Shown in pieces: positions 8,794 to 19,797 of a DNA stretch of 64,000 bases. The notes under the pieces are model-generated. The model was not told where the DNA came from and searched no databases. It saw only the letters and a program-made list of their open reading frames with translations. Numbering within the stretch: the first letter of the stretch is position 1; each line of letters starts with the position of its first letter. The position numbers were made by a program, and so were the translations under genes. Origin of the DNA: Rhizobium tumorigenes (GTDB taxonomy: Bacteria > Pseudomonadota > Alphaproteobacteria > Rhizobiales > Rhizobiaceae); contig NZ_CP117255.1 in the NCBI RefSeq assembly GCF_003240565.2, forward strand, positions 3,193,501 to 3,257,500, in the 5' to 3' direction.

Positions 8794-9270
8794 TTAGTTC
8801 GGAACGGAGCTGACCTGCGCACGTGTCTGTTCTTCGGCAACGCGCTGGGTGAACATCGTCGCGAAATCGATCGGGTCGATGATCAGTGGCGGGAAGCCGC
8901 CGTTGCGGGTGACGTCGGCAATGATCTGGCGCGCGAACGGGAACAGCAGGCGTGGGCATTCGATGAACAGCAGTGGCAGCATATGCTCCTGCGGAAAGCC
9001 AACGACCCGGAAAACGCCGCCATAAACCAGCTCGGTGTGGAATACGGTCTTGCCGTCATCCTTGGCATCGGCATTCAGCGTCAGCACGACGTCAAAATCG
9101 GTGTCAGACAGCGGGTTGGCATTGACGTTGACGTTGATATTGATTTCCGGCGGCTTGTCGCGGGACTGCAGCGAGCGCGGCGCACCGGGATTTTCGAAGG
9201 ACAGATCCTTCGTGTACTGGGCAAGAACAGATAGGCTGGGGGCGGTCTCGCCGTTGATTTCGTCGGCCAT
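8794..9270 (-). CDS. secB: Protein-export chaperone SecB
   Basis: Tetrameric cytoplasmic chaperone that keeps secretory precursors unfolded and hands them to SecA. The 158-residue protein shows the family N-terminal block [16 protein letters not shown], the acidic beta region with [10 protein letters not shown], and the [22 protein letters not shown] core, ending in a low-complexity tail. Expressed leftward from the 9.27-9.36 kb gap; fxsA, upstream on the same strand, is about 90 bp away. Confidence 0.97.
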   Translation of the reverse strand: MADEINGETAPSLSVLAQYTKDLSFENPGAPRSLQSRDKPPEININVNVNANPLSDTDFDVVLTLNADAKDDGKTVFHTELVYGGVFRVVGFPQEHMLPLLFIECPRLLFPFARQIIADVTRNGGFPPLIIDPIDFATMFTQRVAEEQTRAQVSSVPN

Positions 9271-9360
9271 GGCACTTCCTCGCGGCTCAAAATGGTGTCG
9301 CCATCTAACATTTCATGCCGGGGCTTACAACCCTTCGGCAGCCGGCCCGAAACCGGGGCG

Positions 9361-9867
9361 TCAGTCCTTCAGACGCTTGCGATCGGACCACGGAGAGCCT
9401 GGATTCGGGCCGCGCCGAAAATCGTCGGCGTCGAGATCGACCACGGGACCGGAGCTGTTCGGCCTTTCCGGTGCGCTGCGCGAGCGATTGAACGCCGGCG
9501 AAGACCCCAGGATGACGATGCGGCGGCTGAGAAACTTCCAGGCAAGATCGCGCACCCCAGGAATGAAGAGAAGCAGGCCGAGGATGTCCGTGAAGAAGCC
9601 GGGTACCAGCAGCAGGAACGCAGCCACCACCACCATTGCACCATGCACGAGATCGCGGGCAGGCGCTGCGCCGTCGCGGCTTGCCATCGAGAGCCGCCGC
9701 AGGATGCTCAATCCCTGAGATCGCAGCAGGAAAGCGCCGACGACAACACTGAGGACGACGAGCCCGAGCGTTGCCCAGAGACCGATCGCCTTGCCGACCA
9801 CGACGAAGCCGGCGATCTCCACCAGGGGGAGCAGCAGGACGAAGGCAGGTAGAAGCGAAAGGCGCAT
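9361..9867 (-). CDS. fxsA: FxsA family inner-membrane protein
   Basis: Small polytopic membrane protein related to E. coli FxsA, whose overproduction relieves exclusion of phage T7 by F plasmid; its normal role is unclear. ATG at 9867 is chosen because GAGGAAGAG precedes it, giving MRLSLLPAFVLLLPLVEIAG with membrane segments at about 4-22, 26-46 and 73-95, including VVAAFLLLVPGFFTDILGLLLF, the family signature region. The C-terminal tail (about 115-168) is polar and charged. Divergent from timA. Confidence 0.88.
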   Translation of the reverse strand: MRLSLLPAFVLLLPLVEIAGFVVVGKAIGLWATLGLVVLSVVVGAFLLRSQGLSILRRLSMASRDGAAPARDLVHGAMVVVAAFLLLVPGFFTDILGLLLFIPGVRDLAWKFLSRRIVILGSSPAFNRSRSAPERPNSSGPVVDLDADDFRRGPNPGSPWSDRKRLKD

Positions 9868-9937
9868 GGTCTCTTCCTCGAATGAGTAACTCGTCTGCCG
9901 TTCAGCATAGCAGATCACAAAGATGAGGACCTGCTAT

Positions 9938-9966
9938 TTGAATGATGGCATTATGCTGACTATATG
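9938..9966 (+). promoter_or_regulatory. Candidate sigma-70-type promoter for the timA operon
   Basis: TTGAAT (9938-9943), 17-bp spacer, TATATG (9961-9966). Transcription would start about 35 bp before timA. Pattern match only. Confidence 0.45.
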
Positions 9967-10007
9967 GGTGTTGAAACTTCGAATGTGAACAGTGGTGCCG
10001 GAGCGAT

Positions 10008-10709
10008 ATGGGTTCGAATGACTTTGTGACGATTTTCTTTCTGGTCGCAGCGGTGCTGATCTTCCTTCAGTTGCGCAGCGTGCTTGGTCGCCGCACGGGC
10101 ACGGAGAAGCCACCGCGTGATCTCTACACTCCCCGCGACGCTGTCAAAGGTCCCGATGCACCGGATACCGGCAAGGTCGTTACTCTGCCGCGTCGCGACG
10201 CCGTTGATGATGAAAATCGCTTTGCCGCCATCGACGCCTTCGCCAAGCCCGAAACGCCGCTGAACGCGCAGCTGCGCGAAGTGGTGAAGATCGACCCGTC
10301 CTTCGATCCCAAGGAGTTCGTCAAGGGCGCCCGCATGGCCTACGAGATGATCGTCATGGCTTTTGCCGACGGCGACCGGAAGGCGCTGAAGGGTCTGCTG
10401 TCAAACGAGGTCTACGAGGGCTTCGACGCAGCGATCGCCGATCGCGAAGCACGCGGTGAGAGGGTCAAGTCCAGCTTCGTCGGCATCGACCGAAGCGATA
10501 TCATGAGTGCCGAGGTCAAGGAGACCGATGCATTGGTCACCATTCGCATCGTCAGCCAGATGATATCGGCGACATACGACAAGGCCGACGTGCTGGTCGA
10601 TGGCGATGCAGAGCAGGTGTCGGAAGTCAGTGACCTCTGGACATTCGCCCGCGACACGCGCTCGCGCGATCCGAACTGGAAACTTGTGGCGACCGAATCT
10701 GAGCAATGA
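10008..10709 (+). CDS. timA: Tim44/TimA family membrane-anchored adaptor protein
   Basis: Protein of the Tim44-like domain family; the alphaproteobacterial member TimA is related to the mitochondrial import motor subunit Tim44. The 233-residue protein has an N-terminal membrane anchor (about residues 5-21, FVTIFFLVAAVLIFLQL), a charged linker to about residue 85, then the Tim44-like domain beginning near DPSFDPKEFVKGARMAYEMIV. The C-terminus WTFARDTRSRDPNWKLVATE is characteristic of the domain. It overlaps mltA by 4 bp. The exact bacterial role is not established by sequence. Confidence 0.9.
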   Translation: MGSNDFVTIFFLVAAVLIFLQLRSVLGRRTGTEKPPRDLYTPRDAVKGPDAPDTGKVVTLPRRDAVDDENRFAAIDAFAKPETPLNAQLREVVKIDPSFDPKEFVKGARMAYEMIVMAFADGDRKALKGLLSNEVYEGFDAAIADREARGERVKSSFVGIDRSDIMSAEVKETDALVTIRIVSQMISATYDKADVLVDGDAEQVSEVSDLWTFARDTRSRDPNWKLVATESEQ

Positions 10710-11824
10710 GTGTCCGATCCGACGATTTTTTGCTGGAGCCGACAACCTTTGACGATCTGAAGGGCTGGGGGGATGACGATCCCTCCGGCCTTTTCGATGC
10801 CATGCGGGCCTGTTATCGGCACGTCACTGAGACAAAGTCGTACCGAGCCGGGTCGCTTGGGCTGACGACGGCGGACCTGCTGCCGCTGCTGGAAGCGGCA
10901 AAGGACATCGCGCCAGCCGACGCCGCAGAGGCCAGGGCTTTTTTCGAAGCCAATTGCCAGCCGTTTTTCATAAGGCGGAGCGAAGACCGGAGCGGGTTCG
11001 TCACCGCATTCTTCGAGCCGGAAATAGAAGTGTCCGCAACACCCGACGCGGTCTATCGCTATCCCCTCTACCGCCGCCCGGCCGATTTGGTCGATCTCGA
11101 CGACGGCAACCGCCCGGCCGGACTAGATCCATCCTACATGTTCGCACGTCTGAGGGATGGCGAGATCGACGCCTATCCGGACCGCGGCGAGATCACCTCT
11201 GGCTATCTTGCCGGCAAGGACCTGGAAATCGCCTGGGCCAGATCCAGCGTCGATGTGTTTTTCGTGCATGTCCAGGGCGCCGCGCGGCTGCGCTATCCGG
11301 ATGGAACGCTCCGTCGTATCACCTATGCCGCCAAGGCCGGCCATCCGTTCTCGGCTGTCGGTCGGCTGCTGATCGACCGTGGCGAACTGGACCGTGCGAC
11401 GATCTCGATGCAGACGATTCGGGACTGGCTCTACGCCCACCCGGAGGAGGTCGACGAGGTTCTCGCACACAATCGCTCCTACATTTTCTTTTGCGAGGCC
11501 GATGTTGCCGATCTGCAGGCCGGGCCAATCGCAGCGGCCAAGGTGCCGCTGGTGGCGGGCCGGGCGCTTGCCGTCGACAGGCTGATCCATACCTTCGGCT
11601 TTCCGTTTTTCATCCGGTCGGAAGGCCTCACCCACCTGGACAACGGCGGACCGTTCCAGCGGCTGATGCTGGCGCTCGACACCGGTTCGGCAATTGTCGG
11701 CCCCGCCCGTGGCGACATCTTCACCGGCTCGGGCTATGAAGCCGGAGAACTGGCGGGCACCGTCCGTCATGACGCCGATTTCTACATTCTCGTGCCCAGG
11801 GCGGCTGCCGCGAGGTTCAGCTGA
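10706..11824 (+). CDS. mltA: MltA-type lytic transglycosylase
   Basis: Predicted murein transglycosylase cleaving glycan strands to 1,6-anhydro-MurNAc ends. The 372-residue protein contains the MltA domain (VTAFFEPEIEVSATPD through VHVQGAARL) and a C-terminal 3D domain (ALDTGSAIVGPARGDIFTGSG) with the catalytic-type aspartates. The start ATG is fixed by a 4-bp overlap with timA. Oddly, the N-terminus (MSVRSDDFLLEPTTFDDLKG) has no signal peptide or lipobox, unlike E. coli MltA, so the export route is not evident. Translation appears coupled on to the next gene. Confidence 0.93.
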   Translation: MSVRSDDFLLEPTTFDDLKGWGDDDPSGLFDAMRACYRHVTETKSYRAGSLGLTTADLLPLLEAAKDIAPADAAEARAFFEANCQPFFIRRSEDRSGFVTAFFEPEIEVSATPDAVYRYPLYRRPADLVDLDDGNRPAGLDPSYMFARLRDGEIDAYPDRGEITSGYLAGKDLEIAWARSSVDVFFVHVQGAARLRYPDGTLRRITYAAKAGHPFSAVGRLLIDRGELDRATISMQTIRDWLYAHPEEVDEVLAHNRSYIFFCEADVADLQAGPIAAAKVPLVAGRALAVDRLIHTFGFPFFIRSEGLTHLDNGGPFQRLMLALDTGSAIVGPARGDIFTGSGYEAGELAGTVRHDADFYILVPRAAAARFS

Positions 11825-12402
11825 TGGCGAAGGACCGCAAGCTCAGCCCGGAGGAACGCATTCTCTGGAGCAAGGTTGCAAAGAGTACCCGGCCGCTGCC
11901 GCAGCATATGGCCGAGATGCAGGCGCTCGATATCTTTTTGACCGAGCAGCAGGCCGCCGAAGAAGCGCAGCGCGATGTATCATTGCCAGCACCGCCGAAG
12001 ATGCCGATTTCGCAACAACCCCTGCCAATGCCGCAAAAGCCGCAGCCGTCCGCGAGCAAGCACCATCCGCTCGAGCGGCCGGTGAAGCGCAAGATCGCCA
12101 AGGGCCGGCTTGCGCTGGAGGCAAGGATCGACCTGCACGGCCTCTATCAGGACGAGGCGCATGATCTGCTGCTCGATTTTCTGGTTCGGGCCCATATGCG
12201 CGGTCTGCGCCATGTGCTGGTTATAACAGGCAAGGGAAGCTCGATGGGCAGCGAAGGTGCTCTGAAGCGGGCAGCACCCTTGTGGTTCTCCAAGCCCGAC
12301 TTCCGCTATCTCATCTCGTCCTATGAAACGGCGGCCCAGCATCACGGTGGCGAAGGCGCCCTCTATATCCGTCTGGCACGACGGCCGGGAGATGCGCCAT
12401 GA
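11824..12402 (+). CDS. Smr domain protein
   Basis: Contains a C-terminal Smr (small MutS-related) domain, a fold with nuclease activity on nucleic acids in some members. The 192-residue protein has a variable, Pro/Gln-rich N-terminal half and then the Smr hallmarks ARIDLHGLYQDEAHDLLLDF and VLVITGKGSS, ending in GALYIRLAR. There is no MutS ATPase, so this is a stand-alone Smr protein. Its ATG shares one base with the mltA stop and its stop overlaps the next gene by 4 bp. The cellular target is unknown. Confidence 0.9.
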   Translation: MAKDRKLSPEERILWSKVAKSTRPLPQHMAEMQALDIFLTEQQAAEEAQRDVSLPAPPKMPISQQPLPMPQKPQPSASKHHPLERPVKRKIAKGRLALEARIDLHGLYQDEAHDLLLDFLVRAHMRGLRHVLVITGKGSSMGSEGALKRAAPLWFSKPDFRYLISSYETAAQHHGGEGALYIRLARRPGDAP

Positions 12403-12764
12403 CACCGTTCGGCGAAGCGGTGCGCAAGCTCCGGGAGCGCAAGGGTGTGACGCAGAAGGAAATGGCGGCAGCGCTCGACGTGACACCCGCATATCTCTCT
12501 GCGCTGGAGCACGGCAAGCGCGGCCTCCCGACCTTCGTCATGCTGCAGCGGATCGCCGGCTATTTCAATATCATCTGGGACGAGGCCGAGGAGTTGTTCA
12601 TGCTGGCGCGTGGTTCCGACCCGCGTGTCGTGATCGACACGGCGGGAATGGCGCCACATTATACCGCGCTCGCCAATCGCCTTGCCGGACAATTTCGCTT
12701 TCTCGACCGGGATGCTGTAGAAGCGCTGGAGGCCATCCTCGAAAAGGCTCGGAAAACTGGCTGA
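12399..12764 (+). CDS. XRE-family helix-turn-helix regulator
   Basis: A 121-residue DNA-binding protein. The N-terminal HTH (about residues 5-60) reads VRKLRERKGVTQKEMAAALDVTPAYLSALEHGKRG, a textbook XRE/Cro fold. The C-terminal half (about 70-120) is predicted helical with no recognised ligand domain. It is the last gene of the overlapping timA-mltA-smr-xre cluster and lies just upstream of gyrB. Target promoters cannot be read from the sequence. Confidence 0.9.
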   Translation: MTPFGEAVRKLRERKGVTQKEMAAALDVTPAYLSALEHGKRGLPTFVMLQRIAGYFNIIWDEAEELFMLARGSDPRVVIDTAGMAPHYTALANRLAGQFRFLDRDAVEALEAILEKARKTG

Positions 12765-12811
12765 AATCAGCCTTAATCCCCTGCTTTATAGGTCTTTTCG
12801 GGGCCATGTAT

Positions 12812-15344
<2,533 letters not shown>

Positions 15345-15367
15345 TCTATCAGCGACCAGACATGGAA

Positions 15368-15404
15368 AAGCCCGCGCCGCAATATGCAGCGCGGGCTTCG
15401 TTTT
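15368..15404. terminator. Hairpin terminator between gyrB and the convergent nitroreductase gene
   Basis: AAGCCCGCGC (15368-15377) pairs with GCGCGGGCTT (15389-15398), followed by CGTTTTG on the plus strand. The preceding A run makes it possibly bidirectional. Confidence 0.8.
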
Positions 15405-15418
15405 GTCGGGATCAACGA

Positions 15419-16018
15419 CTACTTGGCGACAAACTTGCCGTTAAAGGCGACCTCGGCCAGCGGCTTGCGCGGGCTCGGGACTTCGCGTTCGCGCAGGCCT
15501 TCCGGCAGCTGGTTCTTGTCGCCGATCTTGCCGATCGCGACGGCGCATTCGACGCGGAAGCCGTCTGGAATGCCGAGTACGCCCGGTACCTTGTCGAAAT
15601 GAACGCCTGTCATGCCGTGCGCTTCATAGCCGGAAAGATGGGCCTGCAGGGCAATGTAGCCCGATGCGGTGCCAGCGTCGAAGGAGTGGCTGTAGATCGG
15701 CTTCTGGTCGTCTGCACCGAGTTCGCCGGAATGCGTGCGGGAAACGATGAACAGCAGCGCGGATGCAGACTTCACCCAGCTCTGGTTGAAGTCGATCAGC
15801 AGGCTGAGGAACGTGTCCCACTGCTCCGAGCCGCGCAGCGCGTAGACGAAACGCCATGGCTGGTGGTTGTAGGAGGAGGCTGCCCAGTGGCCGGCTTCGA
15901 GGATCGTCAGCAGATCTGCTTCCGGCATGGTCTCGTTGTTGAATGCACGGGGCGACCAGCGATCCAGGAAAAGGGCGTCGATCGGATGGTTGGATTCGCG
16001 GCTGTTGCTGCTTGTCAT
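15419..16018 (-). CDS. Nitroreductase family flavoprotein
   Basis: FMN-dependent NAD(P)H oxidoreductase fold; members reduce nitro compounds, quinones or other acceptors, and the substrate here is unknown. ATG 16018 is chosen for its AGAGAGAA ribosome site and family-like start (MTSSNSRESNHPIDALFLDR). Within 199 residues the typical LFLDRWSPRAFNNE and WAASSYNHQPWRFVYA segments bind FMN, and AHMTG-type spacing (YEAHGMTGVHFD) follows. Convergent with gyrB; divergent from the glutathionyl-hydroquinone reductase with a 208-bp gap. Confidence 0.9.
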   Translation of the reverse strand: MTSSNSRESNHPIDALFLDRWSPRAFNNETMPEADLLTILEAGHWAASSYNHQPWRFVYALRGSEQWDTFLSLLIDFNQSWVKSASALLFIVSRTHSGELGADDQKPIYSHSFDAGTASGYIALQAHLSGYEAHGMTGVHFDKVPGVLGIPDGFRVECAVAIGKIGDKNQLPEGLREREVPSPRKPLAEVAFNGKFVAK

Positions 16019-16226
16019 GGTTTTTCTCTCTGAAACGGTCTGCGCTGGGAGCAGCGCTTGTGTTTGGATGGAGTGCCCGACGATGTATAGCGTGCCGCCC
16101 GCCATAGTCCAGATCGCCGGCGCTTCTACGGATGGCGCAAGGGTGACGGTCTGTTTCAACAATGTGTGATGTGGCCTTCGCAGGGACCGGGTAGACCAGT
16201 AATTCCCGCGCGCGAAGGAGAAGAAC

Positions 16227-17180
16227 ATGCTGGTCGACGGAAAGTGGACGGAAGATTGGCAGCCGGTGCAGGCAAAGGACGAAAAGGGTGGCTTTGTCCG
16301 CCAGACGTCCAGCTTTCGAAACTGGGTGACGCCGGATGGCAGCGCTGGCCCGACCGGTACCGGTGGGTTTGCTGCCGAACCGGGCCGCTATCACCTTTAT
16401 GTTGCGCTGATCTGCCCCTGGGCATCGCGGACGCTGATTGGCCGGGCGATGAAGGGCCTGGAAGCTGCCATCGATATCTCCATCGTCGAACCTGCCCTCA
16501 CAAAGCAGGGCTGGCAATTCGGCGACTATCCCGGCGCGACCGAGGACAGCGTCGACGGTGCCCGCTACATCCACGAACTCTACACAATGGCTGATCCGCA
16601 TTTTACCGGAAGGGCGACAGTTCCCGTCCTCTGGGATAACCGGACCAACACCATCGTCAACAATGAATCGTCCGACATCCTGAGGATGATGAATGACGGC
16701 TTTGGCGATCTGGCAACCCTCTCGACCGATCTTTATCCGAAAGACCGGCGCGAAGAGATCGACGCCTTCAACGCGCGGATCTACCCTTCGCTCAACAACG
16801 GCGTCTATCGGACCGGCTTTGCAACGACGCAGGTCGCCTACGAAGAAGGTTTCCGGGATGTCTTCGACTGTCTGGATTGGGCCGAACGCCAGTTCGAAGG
16901 CAAGCGCTTCCTTTTTGCCGATCACCCTACTGAAGCCGATATCCGTCTGTTCGTGACGCTGGTGCGCTTCGATGTCGCCTATCACGGCATTTTCAAATGC
17001 AATCTCAGGCGTCTATCCGATTACTCGAATCTCAGCGCTTTCTGCCGGAGCATGCTCGATTGGCCCGGCATCGCGGAAACGGTAAGTTTTGACCACATCA
17101 AGCGCGGATATTACTCGATAGAGACGCTCAATCCATCCGGCATCGTTCCCGTTGGGCCCGCTCTCGAAGAGCTGTTCTAA
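16227..17180 (+). CDS. Glutathionyl-hydroquinone reductase (YqjG / ECM4-type glutathione transferase)
   Basis: Xi-class glutathione transferase that reduces glutathionyl-(hydro)quinones using a catalytic Cys. The 317-residue protein has the signature active site CPWA with Cys63 within ALICPWASRTLIGRAMKG, after an N-terminal FVRQTSSFRNW segment. The GST C-terminal helical domain begins near DVFDCLDWAERQFEG, with the substrate-side TEADIRLFVTLVRFD block. A GCGCGAAGGAGAAGAAC ribosome site precedes ATG. Divergent from a nitroreductase, suggesting a quinone / electrophile detoxification pair (inference). Confidence 0.92.
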   Translation: MLVDGKWTEDWQPVQAKDEKGGFVRQTSSFRNWVTPDGSAGPTGTGGFAAEPGRYHLYVALICPWASRTLIGRAMKGLEAAIDISIVEPALTKQGWQFGDYPGATEDSVDGARYIHELYTMADPHFTGRATVPVLWDNRTNTIVNNESSDILRMMNDGFGDLATLSTDLYPKDRREEIDAFNARIYPSLNNGVYRTGFATTQVAYEEGFRDVFDCLDWAERQFEGKRFLFADHPTEADIRLFVTLVRFDVAYHGIFKCNLRRLSDYSNLSAFCRSMLDWPGIAETVSFDHIKRGYYSIETLNPSGIVPVGPALEELF

Positions 17181-17364
17181 TTGCCAAGCCACCGGATATT
17201 GCGCTTTGGCAAGTAGTATATCCTTTTCCATCCGTCGCTTTGCCGGTTGCCTTCACGGACTGTCGGCGTAAAGTTTGGCACGCAATCCACGGGTGACACA
17301 GGTGAATGTTTCGTTCATATATGGCGAAACGCGCTTCTGAAGACATGGCAGGAAGGACAATACG

Positions 17365-18207
17365 ATGAAACTGATGCGAGTCGGCGAGCCCGGCAAGGAA
17401 AAGCCGGCCCTCCTGGACAAGGACGGCAAGATCCGCGATCTGTCGGCACATGTTGCCGATATCGGCGGCGAGGCGATCCATCCCGATAGCCTGGCAAGGC
17501 TTGCCCAGATCGATCCCGCAACATTACCGGAACTGGCAGCAGGCCGTATCGGCGCTTGCGTCGCGGGTACCGGCAAGTTCATCTGCATCGGCCTCAATTT
17601 TTCGGACCACGCTGCAGAGACCGGCGCTACTGTGCCGCCTGAACCGATCATTTTCATGAAGGCAACCTCGGCAATCACAGGTCCGAATGACACGGTTCTC
17701 ATTCCGCGCGGCTCTGAAAAAACAGATTGGGAAGTCGAACTCGGCGTCGTCATCGGCAAGACGGCTAAGTATGTCAGCGAAGCCGACGCACTCGATTATG
17801 TCGCCGGCTACTGCGTTTCGCACGACGTCTCCGAGCGCGCTTTCCAGACGGAGCGCTCCGGCCAGTGGACCAAGGGAAAGTCCTGCGACACATTCGGTCC
17901 GATCGGCCCCTGGCTGGTGACCAAGGACGAAGTTGCCGATCCGCAAAATCTCGGCATGTGGCTGAAGGTCAACGGCAAGACCATGCAGGATGGATCGACC
18001 AAGACGATGGTCTACGGCGTCGCCCACCTGGTTTCCTACCTCAGCCAGTTCATGTCGCTGCATCCGGGCGACGTCATCTCGACTGGAACCCCTCCGGGCG
18101 TCGGAATGGGTATGAAGCCGCCCACTTACCTGAAGGCCGGCGACGTGGTCGAACTCGGCATCGAAGGTCTCGGGGACCAGCGCCAGACGTTTGCTTCCGA
18201 CGCTTAA
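17365..18207 (+). CDS. Fumarylacetoacetate hydrolase family protein
   Basis: FAH-superfamily hydrolase or decarboxylase, metal dependent; possible activities include acylpyruvate hydrolysis and ureidoglycolate lyase-type reactions, which sequence alone does not separate. The 280-residue protein has the N-terminal DUF-like lead, then FICIGLNFSDHAAETG, the metal-binding DWEVELGVVIG, VAGYCVSHDVSER and the C-terminal STGTPPGVGMGMKP. The ribosome site is AGGAAGGACAAT before ATG 17365. A perfect hairpin terminator follows it, so it is probably monocistronic. Confidence 0.9.
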   Translation: MKLMRVGEPGKEKPALLDKDGKIRDLSAHVADIGGEAIHPDSLARLAQIDPATLPELAAGRIGACVAGTGKFICIGLNFSDHAAETGATVPPEPIIFMKATSAITGPNDTVLIPRGSEKTDWEVELGVVIGKTAKYVSEADALDYVAGYCVSHDVSERAFQTERSGQWTKGKSCDTFGPIGPWLVTKDEVADPQNLGMWLKVNGKTMQDGSTKTMVYGVAHLVSYLSQFMSLHPGDVISTGTPPGVGMGMKPPTYLKAGDVVELGIEGLGDQRQTFASDA

Positions 18208-18230
18208 GTTCAACCGCCACAGACGACATC

Positions 18231-18262
18231 ATGCCGGAGATCAATTCTCCGGCATTTTAATT
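18231..18262 (+). terminator. Strong Rho-independent terminator
   Basis: ATGCCGGAGA (18231-18240), 5-nt loop, TCTCCGGCAT (18246-18255), then TTTAATTT. Perfect 10-bp stem after the FAH-family gene. Confidence 0.88.
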
Positions 18263-18383
18263 TATAGGCCCTCAGCTGTGTCTAACTTTGGCAGAACGTG
18301 ATAGGGACTTCGGCAATACTGCCGCTGATCCGCACGAAGGACCAGCCATTCTTTCGGCCGCAGTCGAAAAGGTAATGACGGTC

Positions 18384-19655
18384 ATGTACTATCATCTCTA
18401 CGAACTGAACCATGCGGTCATGGCGCCATTCCGGGCTGCTGCCGGCATGATGCGCCAGGCTTACGATAATCCGCTCAATCCCATGGCCGAAACCGCGTTC
18501 GGCAGGACGATATCTGCCAGTCTCGAGGTCTTCGAGCGCAGCACACGGCGTTACGGAAAGCCCGAGTTCGGGCTGGCGCAGACAATCATCGACGACAAGC
18601 CGGTGGTCGTCACCGAGGCTGTCGTCTGGCAGAAGCCGTTCTGTCGTTTGATCCATTTCGAAAGGGACCTGCCAGTCCCCCGTCCGTCCGATCCGCGGAT
18701 CCTGATCGTGGCGCCGATGTCCGGCCATTACGCGACGCTTTTGCGCGGTACCGTCGAGGCACTGTTGCCGGCCGCCGATGTCTATATCACCGACTGGACC
18801 GATGCCCGGATGATACCCGTCGAAGAGGGAGACTTCGATCTCGACGACTACATCGACTATATCGTCGCCATGCTGCATCACCTCGGCCAGGATACCCATG
18901 TGGTGGCCGTCTGTCAGCCATCCGTGCCGGTGCTCGCTGCAGCCGCCCTCATGGAAGAGGCAGGCGATCCACTTTCGCCAGCGTCCATGACGCTGATGGG
19001 CGGGCCGATCGACACGCGCATCAATCCAACCGGTGTCAACAAGCTCGCCATGGACAAGCCCATCGAATGGTTTGCCGATAACGTCGTGATGAACGTTCCA
19101 TGGCCGCTGCCGGGCTTTGGGCGGTCGGTCTATCCCGGCTTCCTGCAGCTTTCCGGCTTCATGTCGATGAACCTCGACCGGCACGTCATCGCCCAGAAGG
19201 ATTTTTTCATGCACCTCGTCAAGAATGACGGGGAGCCTGAAAAACATCGCGAGTTTTACGACGAATATCTGGCGGTCATGGATTTGACCTCGCAGTTCTA
19301 CCTGCAGACTGTCGAGCAGGTCTTCATGAAGCACGCCCTGCCGAAGGGCGAGTTGCACCATCGTGGTCACCGCGTCGATCCGTCGGCGATCCGCAAGGTG
19401 GCGCTCCTGACGGTGGAAGGCGAAAACGACGATATCTCCGGCGTCGGCCAGACCCAGGCAGCCCAGACGATCTGCAGCAACATCCCCGACGCGATGCGCA
19501 TGCATTATTTGCAGCCAGATGTCGGTCACTACGGCGTCTTCAATGGCTCGCGCTTCCGCCGCGAAATTGCGCCGCGCATCCTGGCTTTTGCCAGGGCCCA
19601 CGCGAGAACTGCCGATGTCCCGAAGCGGAAGGCCAAGGGTCCAAAAACGGCCTAG
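18384..19655 (+). CDS. phaZ: Intracellular polyhydroxybutyrate depolymerase PhaZ
   Basis: Alpha/beta hydrolase that mobilises intracellular PHB granules to 3-hydroxybutyrate. I start it at ATG 18384, giving MYYHLYELNHAVMAPFRA, the family N-terminus; longer in-frame starts exist at 18288 and 18375. The nucleophile elbow reads AVCQPSVPVLAA, where Cys takes the place of the usual lipase Ser, as in the intracellular PhaZ1 type. MTLMGGPIDTRINPT and DVGHYGVFNG (catalytic His region) are also family blocks. The C-terminus is Lys-rich. No PHB synthase is in the window. Confidence 0.93.
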   Translation: MYYHLYELNHAVMAPFRAAAGMMRQAYDNPLNPMAETAFGRTISASLEVFERSTRRYGKPEFGLAQTIIDDKPVVVTEAVVWQKPFCRLIHFERDLPVPRPSDPRILIVAPMSGHYATLLRGTVEALLPAADVYITDWTDARMIPVEEGDFDLDDYIDYIVAMLHHLGQDTHVVAVCQPSVPVLAAAALMEEAGDPLSPASMTLMGGPIDTRINPTGVNKLAMDKPIEWFADNVVMNVPWPLPGFGRSVYPGFLQLSGFMSMNLDRHVIAQKDFFMHLVKNDGEPEKHREFYDEYLAVMDLTSQFYLQTVEQVFMKHALPKGELHHRGHRVDPSAIRKVALLTVEGENDDISGVGQTQAAQTICSNIPDAMRMHYLQPDVGHYGVFNGSRFRREIAPRILAFARAHARTADVPKRKAKGPKTA

Positions 19656-19723
19656 GCATGAAAAACGGGATTTTCGGTCCGCAATGAAGGGTATTTGCGA
19701 TTTTATAGCACTTCCTTATTGAA

Positions 19724-19765
19724 GCCGGAGCACGTTATTCCCACATCGATTTGAGCGGCTCCGGC
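19724..19765 (+). repeat. Inverted repeat upstream of the DUF2852 gene
   Basis: GCCGGAGC (19724-19731) and GCTCCGGC (19758-19765) form an 8-bp perfect stem with a 26-nt loop and no T run. It may end phaZ transcription or sit in the leader of the next gene; function unknown. Confidence 0.35.
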
Positions 19766-19797
19766 ATTCAGCCGGCCGCCTTACGAGGTATCTCACG

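Noticed and set aside
15624..16985. A 453-residue minus-strand frame across the nitroreductase and GST genes
   Set aside because: Overlaps two genes with clear motifs and has no conserved motif of its own.
17181..17212. Hairpin TTGCCAA / TTGGCAA after the GST gene
   Set aside because: Stem is short and followed by AGTAGTATA rather than a T run.
18282..19601. A 439-residue minus-strand frame opposite phaZ
   Set aside because: Shadow of phaZ; no motif and no ribosome site.
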